From Paludibacteraceae bacterium (GTDB lineage Bacteria; Bacteroidota; Bacteroidia; Bacteroidales; Paludibacteraceae), in assembly GCA_017557345.1 (NCBI GenBank), contig JAFYZR010000013.1:1-64000 (forward strand): a stretch of DNA of 64,000 nucleotides, given 5' to 3'. A model generated the notes under the pieces. The model was given only the letters and a program-made list of their open reading frames with translations. It did no database searches and was not told the DNA's origin. This document shows positions 43,301 to 53,400 of this stretch, piece by piece. The first letter of the stretch is position 1. Every line of letters starts with the position of its first letter. The position numbers and the translations under genes are program-made.

Positions 43301-46300
43301 TTGCTGCCTTGAATCCGTTTTCGCTTGACTTGTCGGTGTGAATAGCATCCGGATAGTTAGCGGGATATACGACATTCACATCTGGACTTTTATGCCAGAA
43401 GTTCTCTGAACCATTTTGCGACTCACTTGTGAAGGATACGTACAAACTCGGAGTAATACTTGCAGCACCGTAATCGTAGTACCATATATCGGTTTCGCCG
43501 ATTCGTGTCATGTGTTTGTTGCGGTTGGTTACACCGTAGTTACCTGAACCCTTTGGATTATTCCAATAACTACCAGTATAGAAGTTCACATACACATCGC
43601 TCCAGCCCAAGGTGTTTTTGAAATAAATGATCTGGTTTTGTGTATAGATGGCGGTTAGTGTGCCGTCGTAGATGGCTTTCATTCGTTGAACAGCTACAAT
43701 AGTGGGGTCTTCGGCTTGAAGAGCGGTTAGACGCGCTGCAGTTGTATCTCTAATTGTAACACCGTCTCCTGCTGTCCAACCTGAGAATGTGTAACCAAAG
43801 ATTTCATGAGCCACAACTTCAGTCCATTCTAATGGACGGCCGGTTACCGTTGTTGAGGCCTGAATAGTAACATCGCCACATTTATATTGTACCGTTACGT
43901 TATGGTCTCCTGCTACTTGGAAACCGGACGTAACAGAATCCAGAACAGTTCCATTACCGCAACCGGTACCTGTATGCAGAATAGCAGCCACCAAATACGT
44001 ACCGCTTGTTTCCGGAGCGGTGAAGGTAACAGCATTTCCTCCGGCACTTGTGAAAGTCGGTTGTGAATCCATAATGTTACCATTACTGTGCAGTAATCTC
44101 CAGCAGATCTCTGCTGCGCCTCCCGGTACGGGACTAATGGTCGGTGTTGCTGTTACCGTTCCACTCGGAGCAATGACGGCCGGAGTAATTGTTAGCGCAG
44201 ATATTTCTGCTTGTTTGTAGTAAGCATATAATGTAACGCCACTTGTTCTTATCCATTTGCCATCTGCGTCTGTGTATCCGGATACGTTAGCAATCCAATT
44301 GCCGGATTCGTCAATAACTCGAACTCCTCCTCCGCCTGTAGCGGTATAAAATCCGTAGAAACCATAAGCGCCACTACCTGTAGGCATCGTACCTGAAATG
44401 GCAGGAAGGGCGGTGTTGTATGTAACCGTTTGATTGCCGCATGTTCCGGTATTTCCGTATCCGGTAGCACTTGTCTGCTTGTCTAACGTGACGGTATAGG
44501 ACGCGTATTGATAGCAAGCGAAGAACGAATATTCAGTAATAGTGGTACGGGTATTGGCGGCACTGGTGTAAGTATTTCCTGTTCCTAAAGCGGAACCTGT
44601 TCCCTCTACATTATCATACCAGCCTTTCCAAGTATAACCTGCTGTAGTTGTTGCACTTTTTGTGAAAGTAATAGCTTGGGTCTTAAGAACATAATCTCCG
44701 CTTGTGATGGAAGGAGAAACGGTTACAGCACCACCTCCTCCTAAAGAACCGACACCAAATGTGATTTGAGAGGCTTCAGGGAAGGTAACGGAAAGATCTG
44801 TTTGATGTTTAGCATTAACGACATGATCACTGTTGAAATTAAATGTATAACTGCCGGTGACAGGCGCGTATAGATAACTATCGTCACCGTCATCATACAT
44901 TCTCCAATCCGTGCAATTATTAATCGTCATCGGGTTTGTCGGATTTGAGCCCGTTTTGAAGCCATAGTAGTCGGAATTATAAACGACTTTGAATTTATAT
45001 TGCGTCTTCGCTTGGAGCGTAAGGGTTTTGGATGAAACAGTTCCGGAAGTGCCGGTCCAGTCCCAATTACCGATTGCTGCGTCTCCGGTTGAAGATTCGT
45101 TAGCGGTAAATACACGTAATTGGTTGATAGTTGGGAATGTTACAGTAACAGAAGGATATGTTCCCGATATATCAATCGTAAAGCGGTATGTTCCAGTCAG
45201 ACCGCTAATGTTGATAGGACAGTTATTGCTGTTATCACTCCATAGAGTAGTAGTCTCGCGCGTGCCTTTTTCGATTCCATACTCGCTTCCATACCATGCA
45301 TTGGTTTGTGCATTGTATAGTTTAAACGATGAGTTTTCACTCAAATCAACATCAACATAACCCGACGTGGCGCTTGTAAAAACAAATGGTAAATCCGTTC
45401 CCCAGTCATTAAATCCGCCCTTGAGGTACCATCTCGAAGAGAAGGTACATGTTAGGGTAGAACTAGTAGCGTTTGTTCCACAACCGGTTATAGTTGTTGG
45501 GTTGGCCGTTGTGGAGGATAATGTAATGTTATTATTGTTTTTTGACCAAATTGTCCCAGTTAGATAATATCCGTTTCCAGGAACAGCAGTTATTGAACGA
45601 GTGGTTGTTTTACCGGCAGTTGTGCTGGTAGCAGCAGCGCCGCCGATAGTAAAGGTCCCGGAACCAGTTGGGTTTGCCGCCAAAGTGACTGTTGTCATGT
45701 TTTCTGCCCATTGCGCGTAGAGAATAGTATTTGCATTGATAGTAAAAGTCGCGCCTGCCGCATATGAGGTGCCAGAACCATTTGCTTTTGTGTTCCATCC
45801 GGTAAATCTATAATAAGATCTTGTGAATGTATTACTTTTTGTCGTCACTGTAGAGCCATTGGCATAAGGGCTATTTGAGTCGGTCATTGTTCCTGTTCCT
45901 CCATTGGCATTATACTCTACCGTGTACGACTGACTCCACTGAGCATAAAGAGTCGTAGCACTTGTCTTTTTCCAAGTTCCATTTGAGTTAAGATAGGTAG
46001 AGATGTTAGAACTATACGCCGCTAGCGTACCGTCATCGTTTATTACTTTGTAACCTCCCGATTCCGCCGTCCAATATCCGGTAAGGTTCCAATCAGTACG
46101 TGTCGCATGGGTGATTGTTGAAAGCGTTGATGAACCCACATCCACAGTGGCTGAACCATTTGATGTTCCACTTGTTCCCTTATTTAAAGTAATTGGAATC
46201 TTTGGACAAGTGATGGTGATTGCTCCTGTTGACCAATTATAAGTAATAGTGACACTCCCTGCAATATATGGAGTAAATTTAATATTGTGATCATTGGAAC

Positions 46301-46931
46301 CGTCATCTACGCATGTACAATTGGTATATGAGATGTTTGAACTACTGTTGCTCCAATATCTAGCATCATTCCAATTACTATTCGTATTACATCTTGTGAT
46401 CTTAAGTTTGTGAGCCTCTGCAGAAACAGTAGAAATAGTCTTGGAAAATATGCTTGCTCCATCGTATGTCATTTCACACGCACTTGTGCTCCAACTACCG
46501 ATAGCAGGATCTCCCCAATTATCGCCGGCGATATTCATCGCAAATACACCAAATACTTTTTTTGTGGAGTTGTTGTAACAAATATACCACGTTTCTCCGC
46601 TACTTCCACCGGTAATATTGTCGGAACCACCAAGGGAGGTGAGATAACCAGCACTATTGTTAATAGCCGAAGAACCATAATTCCAAGATGTGGTACTGGT
46701 GGCTACTTTAAACTCTTGATATCCGCTTGTTTTATAATAATAGATATTTGAGTTTGCGGAACTTTGTGTCATCTCAGTAGCTCCCCATGAGTTCATAGTT
46801 CCGCGGACGTACATCGCACCCCACATTTGTCCCACATTGAGGGAGATGAGAGCGAAAATAAGGAAAAAACTACGAAATGACCAGTACTTAATACCGATCA
46901 ACAACCGTTTTTGTGTGTATATAGTTTTCAT
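40371..46931 (-). CDS. giant secreted protein with InlB-like repeats and C-terminal tag (2186 aa)
   Basis: Exported surface protein of unknown function. ATG 46931 gives a long signal peptide (KRLLIGIKYWSFRSFFLIFA, then LISLNVGQMWGA); the TTG frame at 46985 overlaps the preceding gene. Repeated modules: SusE/F- or starch-module-like beta domains (MYVRGTMNSWGATEM, WYLKGGFNDWGTDLPF) and at least three InlB/Flg_new-type repeats (TVEYNANGGTGTM with FTGWNTKANGSG and ILYAQWAEN; TGYWTAESGG; GYTFSGWTAGDGV). A large central beta region follows. The last 30 residues, KVMIDGILYIVKDGRMYDAR plus GARVE, are the tag shared with three other proteins. It follows the 124-aa gene by 7 bp in an operon with one promoter. 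Confidence 0.8.
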   Translation of the reverse strand: MKTIYTQKRLLIGIKYWSFRSFFLIFALISLNVGQMWGAMYVRGTMNSWGATEMTQSSANSNIYYYKTSGYQEFKVATSTTSWNYGSSAINNSAGYLTSLGGSDNITGGSSGETWYICYNNSTKKVFGVFAMNIAGDNWGDPAIGSWSTSACEMTYDGASIFSKTISTVSAEAHKLKITRCNTNSNWNDARYWSNSSSNISYTNCTCVDDGSNDHNIKFTPYIAGSVTITYNWSTGAITITCPKIPITLNKGTSGTSNGSATVDVGSSTLSTITHATRTDWNLTGYWTAESGGYKVINDDGTLAAYSSNISTYLNSNGTWKKTSATTLYAQWSQSYTVEYNANGGTGTMTDSNSPYANGSTVTTKSNTFTRSYYRFTGWNTKANGSGTSYAAGATFTINANTILYAQWAENMTTVTLAANPTGSGTFTIGGAAATSTTAGKTTTRSITAVPGNGYYLTGTIWSKNNNNITLSSTTANPTTITGCGTNATSSTLTCTFSSRWYLKGGFNDWGTDLPFVFTSATSGYVDVDLSENSSFKLYNAQTNAWYGSEYGIEKGTRETTTLWSDNSNNCPINISGLTGTYRFTIDISGTYPSVTVTFPTINQLRVFTANESSTGDAAIGNWDWTGTSGTVSSKTLTLQAKTQYKFKVVYNSDYYGFKTGSNPTNPMTINNCTDWRMYDDGDDSYLYAPVTGSYTFNFNSDHVVNAKHQTDLSVTFPEASQITFGVGSLGGGGAVTVSPSITSGDYVLKTQAITFTKSATTTAGYTWKGWYDNVEGTGSALGTGNTYTSAANTRTTITEYSFFACYQYASYTVTLDKQTSATGYGNTGTCGNQTVTYNTALPAISGTMPTGSGAYGFYGFYTATGGGGVRVIDESGNWIANVSGYTDADGKWIRTSGVTLYAYYKQAEISALTITPAVIAPSGTVTATPTISPVPGGAAEICWRLLHSNGNIMDSQPTFTSAGGNAVTFTAPETSGTYLVAAILHTGTGCGNGTVLDSVTSGFQVAGDHNVTVQYKCGDVTIQASTTVTGRPLEWTEVVAHEIFGYTFSGWTAGDGVTIRDTTAARLTALQAEDPTIVAVQRMKAIYDGTLTAIYTQNQIIYFKNTLGWSDVYVNFYTGSYWNNPKGSGNYGVTNRNKHMTRIGETDIWYYDYGAASITPSLYVSFTSESQNGSENFWHKSPDVNVVYPANYPDAIHTDKSSENGFKAATPMFVPLASQAAIPLNSSNGGKANYFNAGYWTKYTPGTGYTLEIYYDYDESPTVKSIEFTSEDELMPMKAIVSLEANTTYRYQLRRGGTGDDGIYYGNTGEMTYSNHEAWDMNNSMSPFKKARITTNAAGDYTFNLNYAGHKDATTTYRLRMSVDYPIASGDYRLIYKDGVHTAWHPSAIVPKVNNGKDTVSFFIRPKNANRVLKIQQATVNGSTGAISWEDKSTITSSITSLPQDSVYNINLTMDGSGNISVESVDPYTGNYYIRTDCANSKWDNYRSDPDHRMTYSEYSINHGGYSHYYCHWVEAADAHRKNVKFTIANDYSPCISDTLTRETASGTWANIATFIEANGDILRDANVRFMWDQHTNTISRAYIDGAQGHANDFLVLRSSDSKIADIDNSATILTEVKFLDNQNWIYEANVKAKPNALIKLTSTWGVGTTILQYFKGTESKTETLITGSGSDWYDIRLLYDFKTNRLVAAMVPSGNIEDPTPINADVMFIRDHQGDISQITFTDDGAITNIQTAYGVVRFNKWTLNNKDRETHNPLASPSSRHERGLYFISFPFRVNLEEVFGFGKYGTHWIIQYYDGAARAANGFWEGDPGFWTFIWDRRGVFLEPNQGYLLTLDLDELGESSSVWANNSERAELFFPSYGTMPNITSATVTHSIPAHTCTINWYEQKGIPGSDTGDPRTSYDRRVYDSHWNVMSVPTYVNTNSIAFANTEWTSSGTGKVGPKFLYTWNMDDNTLTATSGSGFTYHAMHAYMVQYNGNVTWTASGSPVSPIVARRTYSEAPKEVEFRLEIQQDDKMIDQTFINMSDDEEVSAGFAFNEDLTKEFNSRKANIYTLINGIMTVAGNTMPMSEQMTIVPVGVTISTTGDYTFAMPDGTDGIGVTLVDNETGIRTSLSALNYTINLEAGDYKERFFLEISPIKNTPTGVETISDEGLEVSGARKVMIDGILYIVKDGRMYDARGARVE

Positions 46932-46938
46932 AGCTGAA

Positions 46939-47313
46939 TTATTTTTCTGTTTGTTGTTTAACGGAATTTCTTTTTCTCCATGCAATTACACCGGCAAAAG
47001 CAAGAGCAAAAATGGCCAGGATCCACGGTTCGCCAACAGGCGAAGGGCCTTGACCAGACTCCGGACCACCGCCGAATCCTTTTCTTTGGCCTCCGTTTTG
47101 ATTACCGGGCGTGTACGTATTGCCCACTTCGGAAGGCGGTGTGTTGTCAAATGGCTTATAGACCGTTCCCTCGTAATGAGAGATCGGTTGCACTATTTGC
47201 TGGCTGCGCATCGGGATGGGATGATACGAACTTCCCATCTGGAATGTCTGGGCATAACAGACACCCCATGCAACAGAGCAAAAGATAAGCAAGATTAAAC
47301 CTCGTGTTTTCAT
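46939..47313 (-). CDS. small exported protein with motif-helix-basic C-terminal tail (124 aa)
   Basis: Signal peptide MKTRGLILLIFCSVAWGVCYA, then a Gln/Pro/Gly-rich low-complexity region of about 70 residues (NQNGGQRKGFGGGPESGQGP). The C-terminus has SPVGEPWILAIFALAFAGVI and then AWRKRNSVKQQTEK. The order (short motif VGEPW, one hydrophobic helix, basic cluster) matches tripartite sorting signals read by exosortase- or sortase-like enzymes. No such enzyme is in the window. First gene of the operon with the 2186-residue protein, so it may be an anchoring partner. Confidence 0.75.
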   Translation of the reverse strand: MKTRGLILLIFCSVAWGVCYAQTFQMGSSYHPIPMRSQQIVQPISHYEGTVYKPFDNTPPSEVGNTYTPGNQNGGQRKGFGGGPESGQGPSPVGEPWILAIFALAFAGVIAWRKRNSVKQQTEK

Positions 47314-47379
47314 ATCAATTTAAAGTAAAGTGTCTCATATGTGCGTGCATCATACACTCGCGCGCAACTTTTGAGCCTA

Positions 47380-47411
47380 CAAAAATACTGCTTTTTTATC
47401 GAATATGCAAA
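47380..47411 (-). promoter_or_regulatory. sigA promoter for the 124-aa / 2186-aa operon
   Basis: TTTG (47411-47408), 20-bp spacer, TATTTTTG (47387-47380). Leader of about 63 nt to ATG 47313. Confidence 0.8.
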
Positions 47412-47484
47412 TTTTTTATTTAAAAAAGTGAAAAATATAACATTTTTCACCCTTGTTTGGAAATATACAACATTTTATTGCAAA

Positions 47485-47516
47485 AAGAGAGAGATTTCGC
47501 GCGAAATCTCTCTCTT
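47485..47516 (-). terminator. intrinsic terminator of glgP (32-bp perfect palindrome)
   Basis: Two 16-base arms, aagagagagatttcgc and gcgaaatctctctctt, with no spacer. On the minus strand the hairpin is followed by TTT, extending the T-run after the stem. It ends the glgP transcript before the next promoter. Confidence 0.88.
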
Positions 47517-47520
47517 ATCG

Positions 47521-47547
47521 ATTAGTGAATTAATGAATTAGTGATTA
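47521..47547. repeat. 8-bp tandem repeat at the glgP stop codon
   Basis: Units attagtga, attaatga, attagtga, then ttag. The last partial unit contains the TAA stop of glgP on the minus strand. Different in sequence from the 8-bp arrays at 8996 and 62508 but the same in period and position. Confidence 0.75.
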
Positions 47548-50106
47548 GAGCCAGCGAACGTAGCAGAAATCCATTCTGTGTGGAAGAAGTTCGTTCTGCG
47601 GATACATACGCAAGCCGAATTTCATACCTCCGGCATAATCGAGCTGGTAGGTGTTCTCGAAGAACAAGTGGCTGCCTTCAACCTGCTTGAGCAACAGCGG
47701 CTCTACTTCGTAGAGTTTGTCGTTGTTGTGTGTCGAAGTACGGATAGCAACGAGCTCAACGCCAATACCTGTGTCGTTCAGACCTTTTGTGTCCAGTTCC
47801 ACAGCTACGCGGAACTTATCACCTACGTTCAGATTGCTCATATCTTCCGGCATTTCTACTCTTGCAACCTCGATTTCGTCCCAGTGAGCGACCATGTTCT
47901 CTTTCCATGCCGCGATCTCTTTGGCTACTTTGAAGTTATCGGCCATGAGCATGCTATGACGTTTCGCCAGTTTGTTGTAGAACTTGTCGAAATAGTCGTC
48001 CAGCATACGCTTCATTGTGAAGCGCGGCGTAATCTTGGTTACAGAGTTCTTGATGTATTGAATCCACTCGGGGCTATAACCCTTGCTGTTCTTTGCATAA
48101 TAGAGCGGAATGATCTCCGACTCCAACATCTGATAGATGGTAGCCGCGTCGAGCTGGTCTTGGTGTGCTTGGTTCTCGTATGTGCGTTTCTCGGTCAGAG
48201 CCCAGCCTGCGCCCTCTACGTAACCTTCATACCACCAACCATCCTTGACGGAGAAGTTCAGTACGCCGTTCATCTGCGCTTTCTCACCGGATGTACCGGA
48301 TGCTTCGAGCGGACGAGTAGGCGTATTCAGCCAGATATCCACACCGGAGATGAGGCGTTTAGCCAAACGCATGTCATAGTTCTCGAGGAAGATGATCTTA
48401 CCCAGGAATTGCGGCATACGGCTTATCTCGATGATTCGTTTGATGAGACCTTGCCCGCCGCCATCTGCAGGGTGCGCCTTTCCTGTAAACAGGAACTGAA
48501 CGGGATAATTCGGATTATTTACCAATTTATCCAGACGCTCCAGATCCGTGAACAGCAGGTGTGCGCGTTTATAGGTGGCGAAACGACGGCCGAAACCGAT
48601 AATCAGGTTTTCCGGCTTCATCTCACTTAGCGCGCGGATAATACGAGCAGGATCGCCCTGGCCTTTAATCCAATCCTCGCGGAAACGCTCCTTGATATAA
48701 TCCACCATTTTCTGCTTCAGGCCGATACGCGTAGCCCAAATCTCTGCATCGGGGATATCAGCATACGGTTTCCACATTTCGAGGTTCGATTGGTCGCTCA
48801 TCCACTCATTCGGCAGATACTTGTTGTATACCTTCTTCCAGTCACTGGCAGCCCAAGTTGGCATGTGAACGCCGTTGGTAACGTAGTCTACATGTAATTC
48901 TTCGGGGAAATAACCGGGCCAAACGGGGCTGAACATCTTCTTGCTCACTTCTCCGTGAAGCCACGAAACACCGTTTGCCTCCTGGCAGGTATTCAATGCG
49001 AACACACTCATCGAGAACTTCTCATTGCTATCGTCCGGATTGGTACGTCCCAGACCGATGAGATCTTTCCATTCGATGCCGAGTTTGGTAGCATAATCGC
49101 TCATATATTTCTGGAATAAACCTTCCTCGAAATAGTCGTGTCCTGCAGGAACCGGCGTATGGCAGGTGTACAGACCCGATGCACGAACCACTTCTTTTGC
49201 CTCGTCAAAGGTCAAGCCTTCTTCTTGCACGAGATCTACCAAACGCTGCAATCCCATGAGCGCTGCGTGACCCTCGTTGCAGTGGTAAACATCTTTCTTG
49301 ATACCCAGTTTCTTGAGTGCCAGCATACCACCGATACCCAGCATGATCTCTTGTTTGATACGGTTCTCCCAGTCACCTCCGTAGAGTTGGTGCGTGATCT
49401 GGCGATCCCATTCGCTATTCAGCTCATTATCTGTATCTAACAGATAAAGGTCCATACGGCCAACGGCTACGCGCCATAGATAAGCATGAACGGTACGACC
49501 CGGATAAGGCACGTCAATCACCATGTTCGAGCCATCTTTCTCCTTCACCTGATAAATAGGCAGGTTGCTGAAGTTTTGTGCCTCGTAGTTGGCTATCTGC
49601 TGGCCTTCCGGACTAAGTGTCTGTGTAAAATATCCGTAGCGATAGAGGAAACCGATGGCGGTCATATCAATATTGCAGTCGGATGCCTCTTTAATATAGT
49701 CACCGGCAAGAATTCCCAGACCGCCCGAATAGATCTTCAGTACGTGTGTCAGACCGTATTCCATCGAGAAATAGGCGATAGTCGGTTTTTTCTTGTCTTT
49801 CGGCTCATCCATATAAGCGCGGAACTCTGTATAAACGTTGTTCAGGCGCTTCATGAACTTCTCATCCTTCGAGAGTTGGACCATACGGTCGTAACTCAAA
49901 ATATTGAGCAGTACAACGGGGTTTGAGTTAGCGCGATGCCATGCTTCCGTATCGATATAACGGAAGAGGTCTTTTGCGTCGCCATTCCAGCTCCACCATA
50001 CGTTATATGCTAATTCTTGCAATTTGCTTAGCTCAGCCGGCAGGTTCGCATGAATATTACATTCTTTCCAGTTAGGCTGATTTACTTCACTTACTTTAAC
50101 TTTCAT
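47545..50106 (-). CDS. glgP: alpha-glucan (glycogen/maltodextrin) phosphorylase
   Basis: PLP-dependent GT35 enzyme releasing glucose-1-phosphate from glycogen or maltodextrins; cytoplasmic. ATG 50106 ([15 protein letters not shown]) is preferred over the TTG at 50130, which lies in the leader repeat. 853 residues, the short DUF3417-containing form ([14 protein letters not shown] near residue 30). Motifs: [50 protein letters not shown], and the PLP site [17 protein letters not shown] with the Schiff-base Lys. It probably works with the GH57 and GT4 genes at the right edge. The 5' leader has four 47-bp repeats. Confidence 0.96.
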   Translation of the reverse strand: MKVKVSEVNQPNWKECNIHANLPAELSKLQELAYNVWWSWNGDAKDLFRYIDTEAWHRANSNPVVLLNILSYDRMVQLSKDEKFMKRLNNVYTEFRAYMDEPKDKKKPTIAYFSMEYGLTHVLKIYSGGLGILAGDYIKEASDCNIDMTAIGFLYRYGYFTQTLSPEGQQIANYEAQNFSNLPIYQVKEKDGSNMVIDVPYPGRTVHAYLWRVAVGRMDLYLLDTDNELNSEWDRQITHQLYGGDWENRIKQEIMLGIGGMLALKKLGIKKDVYHCNEGHAALMGLQRLVDLVQEEGLTFDEAKEVVRASGLYTCHTPVPAGHDYFEEGLFQKYMSDYATKLGIEWKDLIGLGRTNPDDSNEKFSMSVFALNTCQEANGVSWLHGEVSKKMFSPVWPGYFPEELHVDYVTNGVHMPTWAASDWKKVYNKYLPNEWMSDQSNLEMWKPYADIPDAEIWATRIGLKQKMVDYIKERFREDWIKGQGDPARIIRALSEMKPENLIIGFGRRFATYKRAHLLFTDLERLDKLVNNPNYPVQFLFTGKAHPADGGGQGLIKRIIEISRMPQFLGKIIFLENYDMRLAKRLISGVDIWLNTPTRPLEASGTSGEKAQMNGVLNFSVKDGWWYEGYVEGAGWALTEKRTYENQAHQDQLDAATIYQMLESEIIPLYYAKNSKGYSPEWIQYIKNSVTKITPRFTMKRMLDDYFDKFYNKLAKRHSMLMADNFKVAKEIAAWKENMVAHWDEIEVARVEMPEDMSNLNVGDKFRVAVELDTKGLNDTGIGVELVAIRTSTHNNDKLYEVEPLLLKQVEGSHLFFENTYQLDYAGGMKFGLRMYPQNELLPHRMDFCYVRWL

Positions 50107-50128
50107 ATTGTGTTTGTTATTTAATTTC

Positions 50129-50315
50129 AAAAAAGCGTAATGCTTCTTTTTTTCTCAGAATTACATTCTTCGATTAAAAAAGCGTAATGCTTCTTTTTTT
50201 CTCAGAATTACATTCTTCGATTAAAAAAGCGTAATGCTTCTTTTTTCTCAGAATTACATTCTTCGATTAAAAAAGCGTAATGCTTCTTTTTTTCTCAGAA
50301 TTACATTCTTCGATT
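50129..50315. repeat. 47-bp tandem repeat, 4 copies, in the glgP leader
   Basis: Copies at 50129-50175, 50176-50222, 50223-50268 (one T shorter) and 50269-50315, otherwise identical. A partial fifth copy (10 bases) runs into the glgP -7 box. On the minus strand each copy contains AGAAT-GTA-ATTCT and then AAGC-ATTAC-GCTT followed by T residues, so each unit looks like a weak hairpin plus a terminator-like hairpin. Confidence 0.95.
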
Positions 50316-50326
50316 AAAAAAGCGTG

Positions 50327-50358
50327 CAAAATTACTACATTTTTTTCAAATGTGCAAG
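50327..50358 (-). promoter_or_regulatory. sigA promoter for glgP
   Basis: CTTG (50358-50355), 20-bp spacer, TAATTTTG (50334-50327). The resulting leader of about 215 nt carries all four 47-bp repeats. Confidence 0.8.
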
Positions 50359-50421
50359 AATTTCAGAAAAAATTGCCGATGATTATTCAATTTGTACACT
50401 AAATTTGGCATTTCACAAGCA

Positions 50422-50441
50422 AAGCGCCCCGAAGGACGCTT
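50422..50441 (-). terminator. UUCG-loop hairpin after the 1300-aa gene
   Basis: On the minus strand AAGCGTCC, loop TTCG, GGGCGCTT with one T-G pair, then TGCTTG. A stable stem with a short T-run, 23 bp after the stop codon. Confidence 0.75.
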
Positions 50442-50464
50442 CACTTATTATTTTCTCGATTAGT

Positions 50465-53400
50465 TTATTTTACTTCGCATCCGAAGATGTTATACATCTT
50501 CTCGTCGCGGATGATAAAGAGTTGACCTTCACGCAGAACTTTCTGAATGCCGGATTCTGCATCCTGAACTCCCTCAATTCCCTCATTGCCTCTTGGCTCG
50601 CGGTTGACGAATACGGCGTTGTTCACTATCGGATTGCCGTATTCATCTTGATCATAAACAGCCAAGATAGATATTTGGTCACCGTTAATCACATCCAGTG
50701 TCGAGAACCGTCCGGCCTTGCCTTCCGGAGTCAATAGGCCATGGATGACAATGGCATCGGTTTCATCCGAGAGCACGAAATATCCGTATTTCCATGCTGC
50801 TGCACTTTCATTTTCAGGCAGATCGTTAACCATACCCTTCAACATAACGGTATCGTTGAAATTCCGGATTGCTAGGAAATCAACAATACGCATCCATCCG
50901 AGGTATTGCGGTTCCGGCGAAGCATTTAGTATGTTGTACGAGCCGTTCACTATTTCCGGCTTGTCTTCATTACGTTTCAGATAGCCGCATATGGAAAGAC
51001 TTTCTCCGATACGCAAGCGGCGTTGCTCCCATTCATAGCCTCCCTTGAGTTCCACACAGCGCACTTTCAATCGGTCCTCGTATGACTGCATATTACCCGG
51101 GTTATCCGTAATGAAGAACGTTGCGTAATCCTCATCCGGATAGCCTTCCTCCCATTTGCTTACAAAGGCACTTGTAATCTTTACGATATAGCTGGTTTTT
51201 TGGCCTTCAGCCAAATCGCTTACGGCTACTATCGCTTCATATGGCGTCATATTTCGGAATAGAGTGTACCACAATTCCTTTGTCTTGAGATCAAAGTAGA
51301 AGATAATATCATAGTTGCCTTCGTCGGTTATCTCCAGCGTCTGATTGGTGTAAGCAGGATACTCAAACTGCGCATAATCGCGGTTGCCGACTACTTTATA
51401 TTCATACGTACCTGCCACTGCATAAACACCCTCTTTGGTCAGGCTGCATACACTGTCTTCGTTCATCAGCATGTCGTTGGATGAATCGTATGGATCCCAA
51501 TCCGATGAAAACCATGGAAAAGCTCCTACAATCGTGTAAACCCAGATATCCGGCTTGACGTCTTCACCAAATCCATATGGCGCGGTGACGCAAATACTGG
51601 TACCATCGAAGGTAATCGTGATGTTCTGCATCGTCATGGAATTGAACTTGATGTTTCCTTTCTCGTCAAAGCCGCCATTGACTACGTTTTCGCTTGAGCA
51701 TGATTGGTTCACGCTACCGAAAGCCCATTCATGTCCTTCGCCCCATTCGCCGTCCGTAATCTTGAAGAAATAGGTTCCCGCAGGAACGTCATAGAACGTA
51801 ATCGAGCCGTTAATCATAGGTGAACCTGCCGGATCCCAGTATTTGCCGTGGCACCATGGATTGCCTTCCTCGCCGTTACCGGCTACGTAGTATGTCTTCG
51901 TTGGAGTCGGAGCAACGCCTCCTATGGTCAGGTGAAGCGTAACAATCGAGTCACATGTGTTGTTCTTCTGTTTTAGAACCCGCTCGTAGTCGCCGCTTAC
52001 AGTATAGGTCTGGCCTTCCCAAACATATTCGCTCTCTGCTTCAGCGCTAAACTCGAAGAACTTCGTTTCACAAGTCGGTTCAGGAATCTCGCCGATCGTC
52101 AAAGATAGCGTTACGGTACTGTCACAGTCCCAATTCACTGTATGGAGTACCTTTGTATAGGTTCCGCTTTCTGTATAGCTGGAGCCTTCCCAAACGTATG
52201 GATTATCGGTTGTCTCAACGCTGATAACATGGTTATATGTCGGATGAATCGTCAGATGCATTATTGCTACACTATCGCAACCTCCTTCTATCTGGAAGGT
52301 TTGCGAGTACTCGCCGCTTTCTGTGTATTTCTGTCCGTTCCAGGTGAATTCACCGCAAGCCGTTTGGGTAAATGCATAGGTTTTGTCCTGGCAAGGCGGA
52401 GTAGGCATACCAATTTCCATTTCGCCTCTTGTTAATTCGCCATTTACGGCATAACCTTTAGGGTCGCATGTGCTGCAGTAAGCCAGTCCTTCCGGACTCA
52501 TCGGTTCGCAACCAATCAGTACAGGTTCTGTTTCTGACAAGAATGAGTACATTACTAAGCGTTGTTTGTCGCTCGTCGGAGTTCCGATAACTTTGGATGT
52601 CAGATGAACACGTTTCAACGTAATGACGGAAGATCCTTGTGCTTTCACACCACCGGCACCTTCTACCTGAACTGTACAATCTTCTATATTCAAGTTGCAA
52701 TTCGGCCAAGTAGTCAAAGCTGTATAGCACATTCCTGCGCCGGCCTCTCCTACTTGATGATCTAACGGACCGTCGTTGCGTACTTTCAGCAACGGCTCTG
52801 TGCCTGCTGCACCCACAATCGTTGTGTTCACGTCGGTACGAAGTGCGATACAATAAGGCGTATGCAAATCTACTGTGCCGCGTATCTCAATGCGCAATCC
52901 CTTTAAGGTGGCATTGAAAACGCCCCAGGTTACATTCGGCGTTGTAATGGTCACGTTGTTCAAAATCAGCGTTTTCGAGGCTGGTGTGAAACTGATGGAT
53001 CCACCGGTTCCCACGGTCACACCTTCAATTCCGCTCAAATCCGTACGGTTCAAATCGGTAATGAACTCGCCCGCGATACGAACGCCATAGCGATAATTCG
53101 GATAAACGACCATGTTTCCCGTAACATGTGAGAAGTCCTTGTCCCAACTTAGGAACGTATATCCATCGGCATTGTGTGACGGTTCGTCCGGTGCCGTAGC
53201 CGCTGCATTCGGTTCTACCGTCTCCGTCTTAAGAACCGTGGCATCATACGTATCAATGAACACAACGGTATAAGTCGTTCTTTCCTCATACTGCGCTGTG
53301 AAAGTTGTCGGACCCGTGATATAATCCAAGGTCATCGGATCCGGAGTTGTCCACCCTGTGAAAGTATGGCCAGCCCATGCCGGAGCTGCAGGAGGAGTAA

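Noticed and set aside
40371-46931. Giant proteins as non-ribosomal peptide or polyketide synthases
   Set aside because: They have signal peptides, beta-rich repeats and no condensation, adenylation or carrier motifs.
47578-48630. 350-codon plus-strand open frame
   Set aside because: It lies wholly antisense to glgP, whose protein is certain, and the translation has no recognisable domain. It is an antisense shadow from codon bias.
50129-50315. Four regular repeats that could be taken for a short CRISPR array
   Set aside because: The copies are directly adjacent with no unique spacers, and no cas genes are present. It is a plain tandem repeat in a leader.
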